Origin: Ascoidea rubescens DSM 1968
Taxonomy: Eukaryota > Ascomycota > Saccharomycetes > Ascoideales > Ascoideaceae
Direction of reading: 5' to 3'
DNA: 64,000 bases
NCBI RefSeq assembly: GCF_001661345.1
Contig: NW_017962919.1
Location: 248,001 to 312,000 of the forward strand
Shown: piece by piece, positions 13,936-25,928 of the stretch
Layout of the letters: the number at the start of each line of letters is the position of its first letter
Numbering within the stretch: the stretch's first letter is position 1
Made by a program: the position numbers and the translations under genes
The notes under the pieces: generated by a model
The model's database searches: none
What the model was told of the DNA's origin: nothing
Seen by the model: the letters and a program-made list of their open reading frames with translations, nothing else

Positions 13936-16900
13936 TATGAGGCACATTTCGAATGTTCGCTGCAATGAATCAACGTAACTAACGAATTCCGCTGACGTTA
14001 CGATTTAGACGTCGGTCTTAAATTTCGAAGCGGCTCAACTTGGTCCGTTTGTTCAAATTTATATCACGAAAAATTGTTTTGTCGCTGCTAATGTTGATTA
14101 AAACAAAGTTAAAGCCATCTTGGATTCAATTTGCTTTAGGTTAGTTAGTAGCATATTTGTTCCTGCCACACTGGAACCGTTTTTAAAAATTGGGTTGTAT
14201 GGCATTGAAGTGATAGTTAATTTGAGAAAGCTTTCTGGCATTATTGGTGTTGAAGCTGTTATTATTATCACCACATCACCTAATTCGGCAAGGTGGCAAA
14301 ATACGTTATACAATAAAAGGAATTAGAGTAATTGTGTCAAGAAGTTGTATTGCCATAGTTTTAAGGTCTAGAATGCTCAAGAATTTGCAGCTATTACTTA
14401 CGCTGCTTTGGTTTCGGATACCACAAACGCTAAAATCCTTGTTACTCAATTTTAAAGTCCTAACACAATAAGATTTACCGATACAACAGTTTTGGCCAAT
14501 CATTGTCCTGATGATGCACTTGTGGTAACGCAGGCTGAACAGCCTTAGTGCCTGCTAGTGAGGAACCCATCAAGAAGCCAAATTCAGATACGAGTAAATT
14601 TCTACCGTCCTCAATCGGGGAACACATTGCTAGTCAGTGTTTGGCACCACCGCCAGTTCCTGGTGCATCACCAAATCCAGCCGATGCTTCTGATGTTGTC
14701 GCCGCTCCGGATTCCCCTAACATTTATCGGTCATTGCATGCTTCGTTGTTGAAAATAACTACCAAGCACATGTTGACTTTAACCGGATCAACTCTAACTC
14801 TGCTGCTTTTCAACATATTTGTGCTAAGGCTGAATTGTACAGCGACTTAACTCCGTATTTAGGTCGGAGCGCTGGTATTGGTGACACTATCTTTCAAGTC
14901 AAAGGTAGTGGTACTGTGATGCTCCTCAACGGTGGATCATAAACCAACACTTTTTGTGCTCCACATTCTAAAAACTTAATCTTCATCTCAGTTGTTACAA
15001 ATCGCGCCGTGCGGTTTCCATTCAAAGGTGATTGGGGGTTTTGAATGACACTTTAGCTGGAAAGAGAGCAGCCTCAGCAGAATATCAAAGTACGGTTGCT
15101 CCCTCTGCAGTAGCGTTAATCAATGCAAATTGGTATGAGCATTTACGTCATCCATTCACGACTGTTCCAAGAGATATAGCCATATTCTATGTCATTTCTG
15201 CTGCTCGTGGATCCAAATGAGACTCGGCTCACAAAAGAAAAATTATCGAAATTATTAAGAATTCGTCTACAAGACAGGCAGCCACTGCTCTTGGCCATCA
15301 TCTTGTTGATATTGGTAAGCCAAATCCAATGGAGGTTGTTGATGGAAATCGTTACTTTATCTTCATTGGTGTCGATTACGCACGACATGTCTTTGTGGCT
15401 CTAATTGAAATGCCATCATCAGCAGTTGCCAGGTCTGTTTATTACAGCAAATACAGTCAATGACCATTGGATACACTGTTCATACAGTCAGAACTGATAA
15501 GGAGTGTCCACTCATGCTGCTTAATGAACTTTGTCAATTAGAGGAGATCAAACAAGAAAAGTCAGTTGCGTATCAGTCTGATTAAGATGGGGTCGTTGAA
15601 CACTGGGAAAGAGTAGTCGTGCCAGAAGCAAGATGAATACAGTTTGAAATTAATGTTGCTAATTACTTGAGAGATGAAGCGGTAATCCGCCGAGTGCTTT
15701 TGAAATATTTAATTATGACCAAGCAAGGCGCTCCGTCGATTACACTATTGAAACTTTTTTAAGGAAGAATCTCAAGTGCTGCGATTTTGAAGCTGTTTGG
15801 ATGTGCCCCTTTTGCCAAAATTTCCAAACAAATCCGGCAATCCAGCTCAAATGGTACATGTGCCGTCTGCGGATTTGTTGGCTACGACATCCGTAGACAG
15901 AGCTGCAGAAGGTACAAATTTCATTGCAGCAGTGTTGCTTTTAGTTCTTCTTGTCTCTTTGAAAAAGCCAAATGTCCTTGGAAAAATCCTTCAATTGCTG
16001 CCATTAAATGAACAATTTCATCTGCTGTTAGTGCAACACCAATTGCTTTAGGTGTTATGGAAAGAAATCAGTCTACCGCCTTCAAAGGCAATTGTAACAC
16101 AACTGAAATTGCTTCAGCCAATGTACAACAATTAACTTCAAATTGAAGGATGAATATACTGACATCAGATCCGATGATAAAAGAAAATAATAGCAATGAC
16201 AATAATTTTGATTCAAACGAATCTATTGACTTCTCTCATGATAATGATCATCTTGCTGATGCTAACACAGGTGCAGAATTTGATAGGGACCAACTCGCTG
16301 GAAGCATAAAAGTTTGTCAAGACGTTGATGTAACTGAAAATGAGCGTCAATGGCTTTCAAATGACTCGAGATACACCATAAAAGACAGGTTTCTTTTGAG
16401 ATATGTGTCTGCTGCCTGTAATGCCGCGCCTACTAGTGACCTCAATTTTCCAGACCACCTCTGAAAAGTTGCATGTCAATCACAGATTTACGCTTTGATT
16501 ACCACCAGGATAAATTTGTTAGTTAGATTTCCTTGTGGCAAAGGTGTTGATGTCGGTAGTTTGTTTTTCACAGCTCACCAAGCAGCAACTGGTGCTTTTG
16601 CTAAAGCCAGACTGGTTCCTCAATGCTCTTTTGAATTTGAAGTAAGTGATTATACCAAAACATTTGGTGCAGTTATTTGGACCAAAAAAGTCAATGTCTT
16701 TCTTGCTTATGCTGCATCAACGTCATTCACCGATCATCAAATTAATGTGACAACTGCATTTCTTCAAGGTAATATCAAGGCTGAAATTTAAATAAATTAA
16801 CCTGCTCGATTTGTTAGTGCTGAGTATTTTCTGAAAGTTTGAATTTGCATATTTCAATTAATTGACTCAAACAATCTCCGCCTTGGCAGTACAGAAAGAT

Positions 16901-17940
16901 GCCTAATGCTCTCCACTTTTTTTGATTCAATAAAGCTTCACCACAACATTGCCTCTTTTTCATTTCGAAGAAAGCACAGCGCCGCATGGTTGGGTTATAT
17001 GTCGATGATCTTATTATTGCCAAATCATCAGATGCAATGGTGAAGGCGGTTAAATCATAATTCAGATCATTCTTCAAAATGAACCATTTTCGAGCAGCTC
17101 AAGCATTTCTTCTGCGACTGGATGTTGCTTAAAAAAGGAAAGGAATTTAGGTATTGATTAAAACCTACTTTAGAAAGATTACTCAACCGTTTAAAATGGT
17201 TGAATCTCAATTGCAAGCGACACTAATAATGATTGACCAAGCAAGAGGCTACGTAAAGCCGATGGCTCCAAGTTAGATGCTGAAGAATCATGACTTTTCA
17301 GAATGATTGTTTGCCGTTGCATATTCCTTTAAATTATTTGCGGAATGATACTGGTTTCGTGGATGGGTTAGATACTTGACATTTTGACTAACATGAATCA
17401 TCCAAATAACTCGTGCATAATGCGTGTAAATCTATTTAGGCACAGACCCATTAACTGTTCATCGTAAAGCTCCTTTCTCTGTATGATTAATTGGACACTG
17501 GTTCTGTGACTGGGCTGGCGACATTGGGGATTCATAATTCTTCGGCAGGTTTTTGTGGCACTCTAATCTAAGCCCAGTTACGTGGAAGTGCAAAGATGCC
17601 GGCTCAGTGGCCTTGCCAACGTGTAAAACAGAATACATTTCATTCACTGAAGCGGTGAAAGAGGAAGTCTTCATAATGCAGGCTTTCAAATATATTGGTT
17701 AAAATGTTGATGAACAAATTATCTACTGAGATAGTAATTCTGCAACCAACTTGCCTAATCATCCCTTTATTCACTGAATCGCCAAGGATATATCAATCAA
17801 GTAACACTTGATGAACAGGTTGAGCATTGTTGCTTTTAGATTTGCAAAAATTGATGGTAGAGTTAATGTTGCTAATACCTTTTCCAAAGCCCTAGCGATT
17901 CATGTTTTTGAATATTTGAAAGATATTCATGAATGATTCA
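13935..17940 (+). mobile_element. Best-preserved Ty1/copia fossil (copy A)
   Basis: Parts occur in the standard copia order. Gag is at about 14.0-14.75 kb (the block near 14.24 kb is shared with copy B at 20.5 kb). A protease-like region follows near 14.87 kb, the pre-integrase block at 15.05-15.2 kb (LAGKRAASAEY), and integrase at about 15.3-15.9 kb (GVDYARHVFVALIEM). An acidic linker lies at 16.15-16.4 kb. RT is at about 16.5-17.1 kb (NVTTAFLQGNI near 16.75, GLYVDDLIIA near 16.99). RNase H is at about 17.45-17.93 kb and ends in NVANTFSKAL. Order and motifs place it in Pseudoviridae (Ty1/copia). It is broken many times and is not active. Confidence 0.9.
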
Positions 17941-18795
17941 ATTGTTGTGAGCTTTGGCCGTCTTGTCCACGTCGTTATGGATTTATCCGATTATTATTTG
18001 TTTTTTGACTTTACATTGGTTAGGTTTCGGTGTTTTGCTAAAGTCGCTTGACTGAGTGTAGATTTATTACGTCCTCAACAAATGCAATTGCATAGTATCG
18101 CTGGATTTCATTTTCTTATGCCGAATTTTAATCATAGTATTATAAAGTACTTGCTTTGGCATTTGATTTGCCTATATTTTCTGTTAATTCCTGTTTCAAT
18201 CATTCTTAGCGATTAAATTATATGGGAGGCCATGATTGTGACGTCACGAATGGCTCAGAGGAGTGGGGATAGCCAACAAACAAACTAACAAACAGGGCGG
18301 TGACGTCTTTGTTGCGCATGTAAACAACCCTACTCAAGCCCGATTGCTTCAAGCATTAGAAGAGCCATGCTAGTTCACCGCTCATGCCAGTATTTCAAAA
18401 GCACCCATTTTTCTCAACCCAAGATATTCACTTTTGGAGGCCAGGCGTTGTGACTCAAACCCATTACCCTGCGCCCGTGAAAACATTCCTGGAGAGCATG
18501 CTTTTCAATCACGCTTGGTAGCCGCTCGGCCAACATCAGCAGTCGATTCGAGTTCTTTAAAATGTTTTACTACGTTGACCCAATCGCCTGAGGTCTGGAT
18601 ACTGCGTTAACGGGGTAGCTGTCAGCAGTATGGATTTCAACGGTCGGTCCCTCAATGTCTTTCACCGCTATGCTCTCTTGACGCGATCTAATCTAACGCA
18701 GTTCCCTCTAAACCCGGCAGGTGATATCTTTTACGTTCTTCTTTTTCCATATGATTCTTTTGATAATATATTTTCATGAACATGCTTCAAGATGT
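17940..18795 (+). repeat. LTR of the copia family (LTR 4)
   Basis: Starts just after the RNase H tail of copy A and ends near the atgaacatgcttcaaga block. The same end block appears as atgaatttgctacaaca at 20.18 kb and atggatttgctacgaca at 25.04 kb. It contains TGACGTCA at 18239-18246 and a second TGACGTC near 18.30 kb. It may be the 3' LTR of copy A. Confidence 0.7.
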
Positions 18796-19170
18796 ATGCT
18801 CCCCTTTTATCAAGAGCGATTTTCTTGAAGCTCAAAACAGATGTTTGATTGTCATTGCCGGCTTGTGTTACTGGATAGACTCCATTGAGTATCCAGTTGA
18901 AAATAGCGTTGTAGCAGTTGCAGGTTTTCAAAAATAGTTGCACAAATAATGAGGAACCAATTAACTACTCTACAATAGATCTGGCTATGAACGTGGCAAA
19001 CCAACACACTAGTCACAAAAACTCGCAAGATATTTCATTCAAATATCAATTTATAAGAAAGTGGGGCCAAATTGCTTCTACTCTTGCCAGAGTTGCCACT
19101 AATAATAATTTTGCGGATATAATCTCTAAAGAGCTTAGGGCTCTGGTTTTCACCTAGCTCACTGAATTGC
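18795..19170 (+). mobile_element. Copia RNase H tail trapped between two LTRs (fragment H)
   Basis: Only the end of pol remains. The open stretch at 18918-19157 encodes the copia RNase H C-terminus (ANQHTSHK, FKYQFIRK, then NNNFADIISKEL), the same tail seen in copy A at 17.84-17.93 kb. It lies between LTR 4 and LTR 5. The rest of its element has been lost, probably by recombination between copies. Confidence 0.75.
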
Positions 19171-20200
19171 TTCAATGGTTGAACTGTTGATCGATGTGGT
19201 GTGTTTGTCTAGGTCGTTCGGGCTTTATCCGACTCTTACTGTTTGTTTGATGTGATGTTGCTACAGTTCAATATTGTTATCCATTTGTTTTGAACTACTG
19301 GGCATATCTCATGTTTTCAACGGATATGATGTGATTGAGTTTCTGCATTGTATTCTTGTCAACCAAACGACTATCTTTCAATTAGAAAATATCCTCATTG
19401 AGGTTGAGTGTGTAACCTTTTTCTTGCTTTCATTTTTCCATTGATTTTCACTGATTAATTCAATATATGGATCCCTGAGTGAAGCCTGATGTGTGGATAA
19501 TAGGAATCAGTAGTTGCGAGCGAATAAGCAAACGGGTGGGGTGAAGTATTTCACAGAAAAACCAAAATAACTCCCCATAAATTATTGCTTGAAGGGTTAG
19601 GAAGGCCATATTTGTGCAACTGAAATGCTAGAATTTTAAAGGCTTTCTATTTTCTGACTCGAAAGTGTTCACCCTTCGAGGGCCGTGGTTGGAATTTCAA
19701 CTGACTCCCCTGCGCCTGTGAGCGAGTCTCCCCATATCAAGATTTGCTCCCACACATTCTAGTGGCTCCACCAACGTAAACAGTCGTTTGCAGTGTTTGG
19801 AAAATATTTGACTACATTGACCTGATTGTCCGAGGTTTGGTTACTGGGTTGAGGAGACTGTTGTGGGCCTCCTACATCTCCTCATTTCATCTTTCGATGT
19901 CATGCCACCGGTCAGCAGCCATGACGCTTTTTGATCGATAGCTGTCCCCTATGATAAGGGCCGGACGGTTCTTCCACGTGCATCCATTTATATAAATGTT
20001 CACCTTAGCCGATTTTCTTAGATTTGATTTCCATCTGCAGGATGCCTGCAAACCGTGCTTTAGAGTCAGTTCTCAATCTTCTCCAGTGCCCCTTTGTGAA
20101 CGGACCCAGTTTCATACAGAGAGAGTTGGGGATCTCTGTTGCGGCTTTTGGTCTTACGTACAGCTTTTCATTAATATAATTTCATGAATTTGCTACAACA
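19170..20200 (+). repeat. LTR of the copia family (LTR 5)
   Basis: About 1.03 kb from the end of fragment H to the atttgctacaaca block. The start (gtctaggtcgttcgggcttt near 19.21 kb) pairs with the start of LTR 4 (gtccacgtcgttatggattt near 17.97 kb). The middle (ctgcgcctgtgagcgagtct near 19.71 kb) pairs with ctgcgcccgtgaaaacattc near 18.47 kb. Confidence 0.75.
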
Positions 20201-23200
20201 AGATATTACCCATAAGGCCACAGCTCACGCGCACCAATCAAAAAAACTAATGAACGCTGTTAGCTTTAAGATTTAAGCTTCCGTCTAAAATTTCAAAGCA
20301 GATTGTTTGGACAGTCGGTTGAAGTCTATAACAATGAAGGTGCTGTTGTTGCAGAACATGCTGCTTGAAGCACGATTAAAGCCGTTTCGGATTTCATTTG
20401 CCATAAGTTGGTGACTGGCGGATTTGATCGTGCTGCATTGGAAAACCATTAATAAAATGGTGTGCATGGCGTCAAGTTGTCATTAACGTGAAAGACCTTT
20501 ATGCCATTATTGGTGTTGAAGCTGCTAATATTCTCACCACATCACTTAGTTCAGCGAAGTGCCAAAGTTGATTATAAAATAAAACGGATGAGATTAAATC
20601 TGTCAATGGGTTCTACTCTAATATTCTATGGTCTGCAATGCTATTGAAGTTGGTGCTATTTTCTATGCTGCTTCGATCTCGGTCACGACCGACGCTAAAT
20701 GAATACTTAGTCAGTTTTCGAATAGTAACAGAAATATATTTACTGATCAAAATGTTCTGGCCAGTCAACTTTTAAAAATGCGTTTGCTGGTGACACAGGT
20801 CCAAACATTTAGCCTCTGCTGGTAACGAACTGTTCAGAAAGACAAAACGCATAGCAGTGACATGCTATGGCAATCACAAAAAAGACTTTTGGCCAGGAAA
20901 TGCATGGCACCACGGCCAGTCCCTGCTGGATCGGCTGTTCCAACTGATGCTTTTGCTGCCTTGATTGTTCAGGATGCTCCCAAAGCTGAACAGTCGGAGT
21001 TCGGTTGATCGTTGAAAGTTATTTGAATTTCATGTTAAATATCTAACCGATATCTTTTGATTCAGATGCTTCCAACAACATTTGTTCTAACAGTAATTAA
21101 CTCTGCAACCTGGCTATTCATTTAGGTCAAACTGTTGGTAGTGGAATCATCATCGTTGATTTCAACAGTTCAGCTACTGTGAGGGTATTTAATGGCGGAT
21201 CATTATCGACTCTATTTTATTGTTGCCATCGTGCAAATCCAACCTCGAAGTCAGCTGCTACAAACAAACAAGCCAGGTGCTCATTCAAAGATGATTGTGA
21301 ATATTTGCATGATGCGCTAGCTGGGAGGAGAGCAGCTTCGGAATTATATGAATGTCCCCTTGCTTCATCTGCTGTTGCATTAGGAATTACAAATTATCAT
21401 CAACATCTACGTCGTTTAGGAGACAATGCTGCGAGAGACATATCTAAATCTATTGATTATTGCCGTTGGTGGTTCAAAATATTAGTCTTGTTACAAAGGA
21501 AAAGCAACCAAGAGTAATCACACGTTTTCCAAAGGACCGGCCGTTGCATCTCCTAGTCTTCTACTTGCTGATAATAAAAGCCCAATCCCAGCTGTTGCTG
21601 CTGATGACCGTCCTTATCTTTTCGTAATTCTCATTAATTGTTCAACATAGCTCGTTGCTGTTCCGATTGCCACACAACCATTGCCCCTTTCCAGGATGGT
21701 ATATTACATTACTTTTACTGAAAGAATATCAAATAAAACGGCTCGTTCCACCTGATCTGAAAACCGGTTTCCATCAAAGCTGCATCAAGAAATTTGTGAT
21801 TGTCAAAAAATCAATAGTGAATAGTTTGCTTTCAATGAATGTCACTAGTGTTAGGTCCTGAATACATCAAAGAAACTATCCGCAACGCAGGCAGAACATT
21901 GCTCACTCAAGCTACTGGTTGTGAATGGCTGTGGACTAAAGCGGCAAAGTGTCCGGTAGATTTTCTGAATTGCATTCCCATTAAAAAAAATCTCGAGTGA
22001 CTACGACTTTCGAAATATTTTGTGGAAAAACCATAACTGCAGCAATTTGGTAATACATGTTTGTGCTGCGTGTGCGATAATATCCTGTCAAATCAGGGTA
22101 TGCAAGGGTGATCACTCTAGTGTCATCCGTGATTTTACGGCTGCGAGATGAGAGTAACGGCCTACTGAGTGCTCAATGATCATAATAGATCCGATGATGA
22201 GAATTCTTTTCTGTGCTACGAGCAGACCTAATTACTTATTCAAGAACAGTTATATTTTCCTATTAAACTAACGATCCCATCAGCCGTTGGATTAGCACCT
22301 ACTGCTGCCAGTGTTATGGAGGGAAATCAGTCCATCTCTAGCACTGAAATGGATATCACTATTGCAATAGCATCAGACGATACATCAAGTGATAACTCCA
22401 AAGTAGATAAGCAATATATATACATCAGCTCACAGAATGAACAGAAAACGGTGTCGCTGACAATGGAATACATTTAAGAAGTCTCTCCCATCCATTATCG
22501 AGATTCGTCAAGTTCTCCATGCCATCACTAGTGCAGAGTGTGATAATCACCAACTTCAGTCATCTAATCGAGCTCCCCAACAAAATCATCAACACAATGA
22601 AGGCGTACTTCAATGGTTCAGAAATAGTTGAAACAATACCATTATAGACGTGTCTGATCTGACATACTTGGCTGCCGTCTTATTTGCCGCTACCACTTCT
22701 AAACCACATCTTGGAGACCGAATCAGCATTGTAGCTTGTGAATCAGATATTTGAGCATTGATAACCAACAAAGAATATCTGATGAATTATTTTCCTTTTA
22801 GTGAAAGACCTCTTCGCTTTTGAGCAGTGATTACATGTCAGTCAGCACCGACAGGTGGTTTTGCCAATGCCAGACAGGTTGAACAAAAGATGACTGAACT
22901 TGAAGTTATTGACTATCCGCAAGCAGTTTGTTTCAAAAATAGGAATAGAAATGTTATAGCCCATTTTGGTGCTGCAAAGACAAAATGGTTCGAGATTAAT
23001 CAAATGAATGCAGAACAGCGTCACATCATAATCATATCGACGCTGAAAGTTTATTGGAACAACAACCGGTATTCGAAAATGCTGAGCATTGTCTGGAACA
23101 CAGAGAGAGCAACAAATGAAATTGTAAAGGCAGTAGGACTCTCGTTGCTAACCCAACTATCATTTAGATCCTGTATACTCCTTGGATTGAAAAATTAATT

Positions 23201-24070
23201 CATTTGGACATCCTGCGCCCTACCTTTCAAGAAACAACTATGTCTCAATGATTGGACTACATGTATATCATTTGTGTAATGCACGATCATCAGATGCTAT
23301 AGTGAAGCGGCTCAAAGCATATGTGCAAGTCTTGCTCATGATCAAAGATCTTCGAAGTTTACCAAATCGATTGTTTAGACGTGATGAGGCCAAGAGAAGC
23401 TGAGCGAATTTAGGATCAATGAAAATCTACGTCAGAATAAGAGATCAACACTGCATAATAAATGAGTTCCATTTGCTGCCATAAACATGTATGAAAATCT
23501 TATATAAAGACAGTCTAGACACAGATGGGATTGACCTAGATCATTGACAATCATCACGTATCGGATGAATCAATCAATAGCCGCACGGCGTCGCAAGTTG
23601 ATCACAGGCTCACATTCGTAATAATAATCAGTTGCAAAATCTATTTTTGGGCCTGTTATGCAAATTCAATTTATGCTGTCCTTATAAACTGAGACGATAC
23701 TATACCCGAGGCCGTTAACTGTCCAATGCAAAACAGCATCACGAATAAAATGCTTTTGACATTGGGACAATTCTTTGGATGCAGCTAGCAGGTATCGTAG
23801 ATAGGTTGTCCGCTATGTTCTTTTCACAACAGAAATGCAAAATACTTCGAACGTCCACAAGCAGCATTCACCGTCCCCTCATACTTGTGAGGAACAATAC
23901 GTGCCAGTTCTTGAAGCACTCAAAATTGCTGAGATGATAGAGCCGGTTCAATAGCCAATTCATGGAATTTTTGATCAGCAAATTATTTATTATGAGATCA
24001 TACATGCAACTATCTCTGACATTCACCCCACTGATTTCAAAGATGCCACAGATACTCAAGAAGATATCAC
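20200..24070 (+). mobile_element. Decayed Ty1/copia element, gag to RNase H (copy B)
   Basis: Gag lies at about 20.28-21.05 kb, with the block at 20.50-20.56 kb (attattggtgttgaagctgc) nearly identical to copy A at 14.24 kb. The pre-integrase block is at 21.3-21.45 kb (LAGRRAASELYECP), integrase at about 21.5-22.2 kb, the linker with the ggaaatcagtcca block near 22.32 kb, and RT at about 22.8-23.35 kb (APTGGFANARQVEQ, then INQMNAEQRHI). RNase H remnants run to about 24.06 kb. It is broken many times, somewhat more worn than copy A. Confidence 0.83.
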
Positions 24071-25052
24071 CTCATGAAACTGCTCTCCACTGATTCCTTT
24101 TCTACTACAAAAATTGATATTAACAGTAGTGATAGCAGCGTTGCTGCATGGCTCAATGTGCTGCAGTGCTTCCTGGCTTTGATGATTGCCTTTAATGGGA
24201 TCGATCTTGTCAAAGTCGGTTCTGCTCTTCACGTATATTAATGTGATTGGATGGAAATTGGTTGTGTCAATTGTGGTTGGATATGCTACACTACTGTGTA
24301 CATTTATATCACTTTATAAAATCGTACTGGTTCAACATCAGATTTATCATGAATTTATTATCTGCTGTAATTTTATTGTATGACTGTGCTAATGAAAATG
24401 AAAACAAACTTCGCTTTTTTATCTCAGTTTATTGGTATTCAATGTTTCTATTTGATTTGTTCGACTATGTAATTGATTTTATATGCAAGAGCGGGATTCT
24501 AGGCTGGACTGTTAGTCACAGACTGGAGGGTTTGCAATCAAACAAGATCAGAAACTGCGCGGCTTATCTCTTTACCACAAAAAAAAAAAATATCCTGATG
24601 CTTCATCCCATAAAACATCAAACTTGCTTCACAAGTGCAGCCGACATGGCAAGACTTTAGAATCACTTATTCCAATCACTTAAGACTTTCGCCTTTTGAT
24701 ATCAGTGGTCATAATTTTAATTTAATTCACGGCGCCCATGCGCGGATCTCTAGTCACCATGTTGTCTATTGATTCATGGTAACCATCGGCCAACGCCAAC
24801 AGTGAATTGCTGAGTATTTAAATGCTTGACTTCAATCAGGCGATTGTCAAAGGTGTGGATACCCGGCTTAGAGGGCTGCGGTGCGCCTCCTGAATAGCTG
24901 CACTATGTCCCTCGGTTTCTGTCACTGCTCTGCTTTTTTGGCGTTCTGTGATTTGATCCAGCTCACTATAAAAGGGGCTGGTGATCTTTTTTCTGTTTGT
25001 CTCTCCTAAATACGGTTTTATTTTAATATATTATTATGGATTTGCTACGACA
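24070..25052 (+). repeat. LTR of the copia family with clear TATA box (LTR 6)
   Basis: About 1 kb ending at atggatttgctacgaca. A TATA box (ctataaaa) at about 24965-24972 is followed by the ggggctggtgatc block shared with remnants at 10.06 and 13.85 kb. The middle block (aatcaggcgattgtcaaagg near 24.84 kb) is shared with LTRs 4 and 5. Confidence 0.7.
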
Positions 25053-25450
25053 TATATTATCGTTGATTCGGCACAGCACTACTCGCTACAACACGCTAGC
25101 TTTTCTTATAAGGAACAGGGTTATATCTAAGAGCGTCACGGGAGCAGACCGGTAACAAGTACCGAGGGACCGAATGTAGACATCCGGGACGCTCACAACA
25201 TCCACGTTTTTCTTTCTGATATACTTCTTTTCTTCAATATATTATCGTGGATTTGCTACCACAATGGGGGAGGATCACATCAGAAATTGATTTTCGTGTA
25301 GACAGATTTGGCGAGGAACTAGCTAAAGATCCGCTGGCTACTAATGCTCCTGGGACGGCAGTGATTGATTTTGGTTAACTGGCTACTGGACAACAACTCA
25401 TTCCATTAAGTCTGGCCGTTTTGCAGGTTGTTAGTTGATTCACCAAATTA
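25052..25450 (+). mobile_element. Copia LTR end plus possible gag start, edge of the cluster
   Basis: A second LTR end (atcgtggatttgctaccaca near 25.24-25.26 kb) lies 0.2 kb after the first. It is followed by about 150 bp that could be translated as an N-terminal gag-like segment before homology is lost. This is the right-hand boundary of the retroelement block. The host promoter of the next gene begins within about 0.5 kb. Confidence 0.5.
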
Positions 25451-25928
25451 TTTGTGGAGTGCTTTCTGGGATTTTTTTTGTGAGAGATTTTTCAATCTTC
25501 AGACCATGTTCGTTATTAATTCGAACATTTTAAAACCGTTAGAATTTCCACTCCATGTTTTATTCTGAGTTATTTTTTTCCCAGGTGGAACTAGTTTGGT
25601 GTTCGTGAGTGACTGAGAACAGTTTTATTAGTTGCATCTGCGCACTGACGTACCTTGGGAAAGTAACTTTTGAATGTGCTGCGTAAGGAACAGGCTTTTC
25701 TCCAGAATTGTGTTGACCTGATGGCCAGGAATGGGGATATAAAAAGAAACGACCTGTAGTGATTTTCTTTTGCAAGTCGTTAAGTCTTTAACTGGTCTAT
25801 TTGTTCTACATTATAATCTATAAATAAGATTACTTTTGTCGTTATATTTGTTTCCTTATTATTTACCCACAAATCTTTTGAACTGAAATAATTTTCACTC
25901 TCTTATTTTTGATTTTTAGCTGGTAATA
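25450..25928. promoter_or_regulatory. Upstream region of the arabinitol dehydrogenase gene
   Basis: No gene seen. Unlike the fossil block it becomes T-rich toward 25.9 kb, as expected of a yeast promoter and leader. The short open frame at 25560-25775 on the other strand has no recognisable product. No specific binding site can be assigned. Confidence 0.4.
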
